Part shown: positions 59,922-64,000 of the stretch, piece after piece | How the letters are laid out: each line of letters starts with the position of its first letter | Position numbering within the stretch: position 1 is the stretch's first letter | NCBI GenBank assembly: GCA_020161265.1 | Contig: JAIUOC010000004.1 | Location: 372,001-436,000, forward strand | Origin: Chloroflexota bacterium | GTDB taxonomy: Bacteria; Chloroflexota; Chloroflexia; Chloroflexales; Herpetosiphonaceae | Length of the DNA stretch: 64,000 nt | Reading direction: 5' to 3' | Notes under the pieces: generated by a model | The model's database searches: none | What the model was told of the DNA's origin: nothing | Seen by the model: the letters and a program-made list of their open reading frames with translations, nothing else | Translations under genes and position numbers: made by a program

Positions 59922-60476
59922 TTAAGCAGTATGCTTGGTGTCGGTCAAACATAAGAGCGTCCAGCGACGCTGACCATGATTAAAAGTGGCGAAGCTTCGA
60001 TCCCATTGGCTCGAATTAAACCATGGTGCCCATGGTCCTTCAATTCGGCAAACCGTGGTGGTAGCCATTTCGCCGCCCAACATAGCCTCGACACAGACTT
60101 TGCTCATGGTGCGGGCATCGCCATCGCTAAATGGCGAGCTGGTGTAGGCTCCGCCGCTGACCAAGGCATGGGTCAAAGCGCCTTCATATTCATAGCCGCT
60201 ATAAAACGTCAGCGGCAGGTCAAAGGGGATTTCGGTAGGTAACCCTAGCTCGGGCAATTCGCGATTAAGCGTGGGATGGCTGAGAAACCGATAAATCAGA
60301 TGGCTGGGATTAAGATTCGTATTAGCAAACAAACTATCATACGCCGATGCATCATTTGGCCGAATACTACGAAAAATCACGCCACCATTGAGATACATAC
60401 CACGCAAGGCTTGCAAAACAAGCGTAATCCGTGGATCGGTTACCGGCTCAACCACAAGATCAATGGTATGCAACAT
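59922..60476 (-). CDS. Hypothetical protein, 184 aa
   Basis: Unrecognised. This soluble protein begins MLHTIDLVVEPVTDPRITLVLQALRGMYLNGGVIF and contains ARTMSKVCVEAMLGGEMATTTVCRIEGPW and a late WTLLCLTD. It has two to three cysteines and no signal peptide or membrane helix. GGGAG lies 9 bases before ATG 60476; an in-frame codon upstream at 60563 overlaps the next gene and is rejected. It lies 49 bases downstream of the cyclase-family gene, on the same strand, and probably shares its transcript. Confidence 0.75.
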   Translation of the reverse strand: MLHTIDLVVEPVTDPRITLVLQALRGMYLNGGVIFRSIRPNDASAYDSLFANTNLNPSHLIYRFLSHPTLNRELPELGLPTEIPFDLPLTFYSGYEYEGALTHALVSGGAYTSSPFSDGDARTMSKVCVEAMLGGEMATTTVCRIEGPWAPWFNSSQWDRSFATFNHGQRRWTLLCLTDTKHTA

Positions 60477-60525
60477 AGTAAAACTCCCAGAATTGCCACA
60501 AACTGGCTGTAGCAAGCGTTCGCAA

Positions 60526-61167
60526 TTAGCGTGGTTGAAGCACGGCCCGAGCTGGAGCACCATCGCTGCCCAGAATTTTCAAGGGCAAGCAGAGCAGATT
60601 GTATGGGCCTGGAGCAACCTCGGTTAAATTGATGCCCTCTAAGATTGCCACCCGACCGCCAAGCAAAATACAGTGAGTAGGGTTGCCTGGTTCGGCCTCA
60701 AAGGGCTCGATTGAAAGATAATCGATTGCAATTAAGCGCAAATCGTGCTCAATCACCCAACGGGCAGCACTACTGTCGAGTGCGCGAAAATCGCGATGGA
60801 ACCGCAAGGGTTCTTCTTGCCAAAAGGCCGAATTGCTGGTTTTGAGCAAGAGACGAGTACAATCGCTAGGCACATTCGCGGCGGCCAGTTCAGCACCAGT
60901 AATTGGGCCAGTGCCAGTCAATTCCACCACATAACAATCACCAACAAACCGATCAAGCTCCAAGCTTTCAACTGCCAAATCGTTGTTGATAAAGTGCAGC
61001 GGCGCATCAACGTGCGTGCCAATGTGCACCCCTGTGTTGAGGCGGGTTACATTACAAATATCGCCTTTGTTCATATCGGCGGCGCGTTTTTGTTCAATCG
61101 GCGGGTCGCCTTCCCAAACCGGCAGGGCTGGCGAAATCGGAACGCTAATATCGATCAAGTGGGCCAT
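60526..61167 (-). CDS. Cyclase family protein (kynurenine formamidase-like)
   Basis: This 213-aa metal-dependent hydrolase has the family signature HIGTHVDAPLHF, preceded by DISVPISPALPVWEGDPP and NVTRLNTGV, with later SAARWVIEHDLRLIAIDYLSIEP. KynB-type enzymes open N-formylkynurenine in tryptophan breakdown; other members act on other amides or esters. No kynureninase or tryptophan dioxygenase gene is near, so the substrate is open. GAAGGAG precedes ATG 61167. Confidence 0.88.
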   Translation of the reverse strand: MAHLIDISVPISPALPVWEGDPPIEQKRAADMNKGDICNVTRLNTGVHIGTHVDAPLHFINNDLAVESLELDRFVGDCYVVELTGTGPITGAELAAANVPSDCTRLLLKTSNSAFWQEEPLRFHRDFRALDSSAARWVIEHDLRLIAIDYLSIEPFEAEPGNPTHCILLGGRVAILEGINLTEVAPGPYNLLCLPLKILGSDGAPARAVLQPR

Positions 61168-61255
61168 GGGTGGCTCCTTCAACGGCAAGGTATGCTGCAC
61201 ATACCTCTAGAATAGCTGCTTCCATTGTCTCACAAAAATGATTCTAAAATAGCAG

Positions 61256-61285
61256 GCAGCCAGTAGGTTTAAACCCACTGGCTGC
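61256..61285. terminator. Hairpin after carB
   Basis: GCAGCCAGTAGGTTT and AAACCCACTGGCTGC pair with one mismatch. On the minus strand, 15 bases after the carB stop, it is followed by CTGCTATTTT. Confidence 0.65.
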
Positions 61286-61300
61286 AAATCGGGCTACGGC

Positions 61301-64000
61301 TTAATCTTGCAAAGCTCGCACGCCCAAGCCACCTTGGCGCAGCGCTTGAATCGCGTCGGCAACCGCAGCGGCACTGGCCACGGTGGTGATCGAAATCACG
61401 CCTTGGCGCAAGGCAGTTTGGCGAATCGCCTGCTCATCAAATAACGAGGCACGGCCCAATGGCGTGTTGACAATAATATCAACTTGGCCGTTGATAATAT
61501 AGTCGGCGGCGTTGGGTCGGCCTTCGTTAACTTTGTAGATCGTTTCGACGACCAAACCATGCTCACGCAGATATTGGGCAGTACCAGCAGTCGCAATCAC
61601 TTTGAAGCCTAGTTCGCTATATTGCTTGGCAACTGGCACTAAGGCTGGTTTATCGTGGTCGTTGACGCTGACAAAGATTGCCCCGCTGGTTGGCAAGCTG
61701 CGGCCACAGCCTGCTTGAGCTTTGGCAAAGGCTGCTCCAAAGCTATCGCCGCTACCCATGGCCTCGCCAGTTGAGCGCATTTCTGGGCCTAAGGCGATGG
61801 TCGCACCCGGGAAGCGCCGCCATGGCAATACAACTTCTTTGACGTGGAAGCCGCGTAACTCCGGCGCACTGCTGATACCTTGTTGCTTGAGGCTCACGCC
61901 AGCCATCACTTTGGCAGCGAGGGCGGCCCAGGCTACCCCACTAGCTTTGGCAACATAGGGAATCGAACGCGAAGCCCGTGGATTGACTTCGAGCACGTAA
62001 ATTTCGTCGTCTTTGACCGCGAATTGAACATTCATCAAGCCAACCACACCCAAGGCGCGGGCTAATTTATCGGTGGCGATTTTAAGTTGCTCGATCACCT
62101 GAGGCTTGATGCCAACGGTTGGCATCACACAGGCCGAATCGCCGGAGTGGATGCCTGCGCGTTCGATTTGCTCCATCATGCCGGCAATTACCACGGTTTC
62201 GCCATCGGCAACCGCATCAACATCAAGTTCAGTCGCATCTTCAAGGAAGCGGTCGAGCAGCACAGGGTGTTCGGGCGAGGCCTCAGTAATATGGCGCAAA
62301 TAATCGTCAAGCCCCGCTTGATCGTGGATAATCGCCATGCCTTGGCCGCCCAGCACATACGATGGCCGCACCATGGTGGGGTAGCCGATGCGCTCAGCGA
62401 TTGCCCGCGCTTCATCCCACGAGGTTGCCGAGCCATAAGGCGTTGCCCGCAAACCACATTCTGCCAGCACTGCGCCAAATTGACCACGATCTTCGGCGCG
62501 GTCGATTGCGGCTGGCGAGGTTCCCCATAATGGCACGCCTGCGGCTTCTAAGCCTTTGGCCAATTTGAGTGGAGTTTGACCACCAAACTGCAACAACACG
62601 CCAGCTGGTTGCTCAACATCGACAATATTCAGCACATCTTCGAGGGTCAATGGCTCAAAATACAGTCGATCCGCCGTGTCATAGTCGGTTGAAACCGTTT
62701 CAGGGTTACAGTTGACCATAATCGTTTCATAGCCAAGCTCGCGCAGGGCAAACACCGCGTGACAGCAACAATAATCAAATTCAAGCCCTTGGCCGATGCG
62801 ATTGGGGCCGCCACCCAAAATCATCACTTTGCGCCGATCGCTGGGGTTGGCTTCGCTCTCGGTTTCATATGAAGAGTAGAGATAGGGCGTTTGGGCCGGA
62901 AATTCCGCCGCACAGGTATCAACATGATGATAGGTTGGCTTGATATTGTGCCCAAGCCGTTGTTGGCGAACCTCTGCTGGCGTTGCCTTCAGCAAATAGG
63001 CCAATTGCGGGTCGCTATAGCCGTTGCGTTTGGCTTGCAGCAATAGATCAGCGGGAATCGTCGCCAAGTCATAGTTGCGCACTTCTTTTTCAAGCACAAT
63101 CAAACTGGCCAACTGATCAAGGAACCAATAATCAATTTTGGTCAATTCATGAATTTGATCGACCGTCCAGCCAAGGTCGAAGGCGGTGCGCATGGCAAAA
63201 ATGCGCTGTGGCGTTGGCGTGATCAAAAGTTCGCGCAAGCGTTCTTGGGCCACCGGTTGGCTGCCATCAGCGCCCCAACCCATGCGACCATTTTCCAACG
63301 AGCGCAAGGCTTTTTGCAAGGCTTCGGTGAAGGTGCGCCCCATAGCCATCGCCTCGCCGACTGATTTCATCGCGGTGCCAAGCACTGGCTGCGAACCAGG
63401 AAATTTCTCGAAATTCCAGCGCGGAATTTTGACCACTACATAATCGAGTGATGGCTCGAATGAGGCTGGGGTTGATTTGGTAATATCGTTGGGCAATTCG
63501 GGAAGGGTGTAGCCAACTGCCAACTTAGCGGCAATTTTGGCAATTGGAAAGCCGGTTGCCTTAGATGCTAGCGCCGATGAACGCGAAACCCGTGGGTTCA
63601 TCTCAATCACGATCACGCGGCCATCGTGGGGATTGATCGCGAATTGGACATTCGAGCCGCCAGTTGCCACGCCAACAACTTCCATCACCGCCAAGCCCAT
63701 ATCGCGCAACCGTTGATATTCGCGGTCGGAGAGGGTCATCGCCGGAGCAACGGTGATCGAGTCGCCAGTGTGCACGCCCATGGGGTCGAAATTCTCAATT
63801 GAACAGACCACCACACCATTGCCAGCGCTATCGCGCATCAACTCAAGCTCGTATTCCTTCCAGCCCAGCAAACTTTCTTCAATCAACAGCTCGCCGATGG
63901 GGGAAAGTTTTAAGCCCTCTTCGACAATCCGCCGAAAATCCTCGGAGTTGTAGGCGATCCCGCCGCCAGCGCCGCCGAGGGTAAACGAAGGCCGAATAAT
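61301..64000 (-). CDS. carB: Carbamoyl-phosphate synthase large subunit (partial, N-terminus off window)
   Basis: This makes carbamoyl phosphate from bicarbonate, ammonia and two ATP for pyrimidine and arginine synthesis. The C-terminal 899 residues are present; roughly the first 165-170 of about 1070 lie outside. The frame is open to the edge, where it reads [14 protein letters not shown], part of the first ATP-grasp domain. Also seen are [36 protein letters not shown], the second ATP-grasp with [11 protein letters not shown] and [18 protein letters not shown], and a final MGS-like regulatory domain with ISVNDHDK-type [12 protein letters not shown] and [14 protein letters not shown]. carA is not in the window. 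Confidence 0.97.
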   Translation of the reverse strand: MIRPSFTLGGAGGGIAYNSEDFRRIVEEGLKLSPIGELLIEESLLGWKEYELELMRDSAGNGVVVCSIENFDPMGVHTGDSITVAPAMTLSDREYQRLRDMGLAVMEVVGVATGGSNVQFAINPHDGRVIVIEMNPRVSRSSALASKATGFPIAKIAAKLAVGYTLPELPNDITKSTPASFEPSLDYVVVKIPRWNFEKFPGSQPVLGTAMKSVGEAMAMGRTFTEALQKALRSLENGRMGWGADGSQPVAQERLRELLITPTPQRIFAMRTAFDLGWTVDQIHELTKIDYWFLDQLASLIVLEKEVRNYDLATIPADLLLQAKRNGYSDPQLAYLLKATPAEVRQQRLGHNIKPTYHHVDTCAAEFPAQTPYLYSSYETESEANPSDRRKVMILGGGPNRIGQGLEFDYCCCHAVFALRELGYETIMVNCNPETVSTDYDTADRLYFEPLTLEDVLNIVDVEQPAGVLLQFGGQTPLKLAKGLEAAGVPLWGTSPAAIDRAEDRGQFGAVLAECGLRATPYGSATSWDEARAIAERIGYPTMVRPSYVLGGQGMAIIHDQAGLDDYLRHITEASPEHPVLLDRFLEDATELDVDAVADGETVVIAGMMEQIERAGIHSGDSACVMPTVGIKPQVIEQLKIATDKLARALGVVGLMNVQFAVKDDEIYVLEVNPRASRSIPYVAKASGVAWAALAAKVMAGVSLKQQGISSAPELRGFHVKEVVLPWRRFPGATIALGPEMRSTGEAMGSGDSFGAAFAKAQAGCGRSLPTSGAIFVSVNDHDKPALVPVAKQYSELGFKVIATAGTAQYLREHGLVVETIYKVNEGRPNAADYIINGQVDIIVNTPLGRASLFDEQAIRQTALRQGVISITTVASAAAVADAIQALRQGGLGVRALQD

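Noticed and set aside
1-64000. tRNA, rRNA, transposase or phage genes
   Set aside because: None could be supported on reading both strands; the gaps hold repeats and hairpins only.

Overview
The window looks like chromosomal DNA of a filamentous, gliding Chloroflexota bacterium, most probably Herpetosiphon or a close relative. This is inference from gene content (MalT-like regulators, STAS proteins, large cyclase-ATPase-TPR proteins, a NACHT-FGE protein, secreted C25-like peptidase) and from the distinctive intergenic repeats. These repeats combine CCACGAAGGACACGAAG-like, GGGATCAGGGGCTAGG-like and TCTATGTT-like blocks, often in mirrored order. No rRNA, tRNA, CRISPR array, transposase, integrase or phage gene was seen. 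Both ends cut a gene: a MalT-type regulator on the left and carB on the right.

Layout. 1-3.8 kb (minus): partial MalT-like regulator and guaA. 4.1-6.4 kb (plus): a compact pterin operon of a fused tandem 6-pyruvoyl-tetrahydropterin synthase, GTP cyclohydrolase I and a short-chain dehydrogenase, the three steps of tetrahydrobiopterin synthesis. 6.4-7.3 kb: noncoding and repeat-rich. 7.3-8.9 kb: DinB-like protein and a GHMP sugar kinase. 8.9-13.0 kb (minus): an unrecognised 623-aa protein with a 52-aa gene overlapping it by 4 bp, a cupin and a MurT-like ligase. 13.3-14.6 kb: type III polyketide synthase and xseB. 14.9-16.1 kb: a TerC membrane protein behind a promoter, a yybP-ykoY (manganese) riboswitch and a terminator. 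16.2-18.05 kb: TetR plus DUF418-like membrane protein with a perfect 30-bp operator palindrome. 18.3-19.7 kb: a GH29 alpha-L-fucosidase behind a LacI-type palindrome. 19.9-22.75 kb: a NACHT ATPase with an FGE/sulfatase-modifying-factor-like C-terminus, flanked by long direct repeats.

23-38.8 kb is mixed housekeeping and envelope content: cyclophilin lipoprotein, two beta-carbonic anhydrases, a thioredoxin-type lipoprotein group, AzlCD exporter, a HAMP-STAS protein, coaX, a NERD-domain membrane protein, a VTT membrane protein, a secreted beta-rich protein, a histidine phosphatase and two glycosyltransferases with overlapping start and stop. 38.9-46.1 kb holds a 1360-aa tandem class III cyclase-ATPase-TPR protein laid out like mammalian soluble adenylyl cyclase, followed by a secreted C25-like peptidase with six identical GNLNAI repeats. 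46.2-50.7 kb: MoxR ATPase with VWA partner, an MBL-fold hydrolase and a Crp/Fnr regulator. 50.7-64 kb: an RNA-ligase-like protein, a STAS membrane protein, methyltransferase, aminotransferase, histidine kinase with a degenerate receiver, lipase-like hydrolase, ADP-ribosylglycohydrolase, kynurenine-formamidase-like cyclase and carB.

The most notable items are the pterin operon with its double PTPS, the soluble-adenylyl-cyclase-like protein, the NACHT-FGE gene in its repeat frame, the manganese riboswitch, the 52-aa/623-aa pair, and the repeat elements, which sit against gene 3' ends and in three cases supply the last codons and/or the stop codon.
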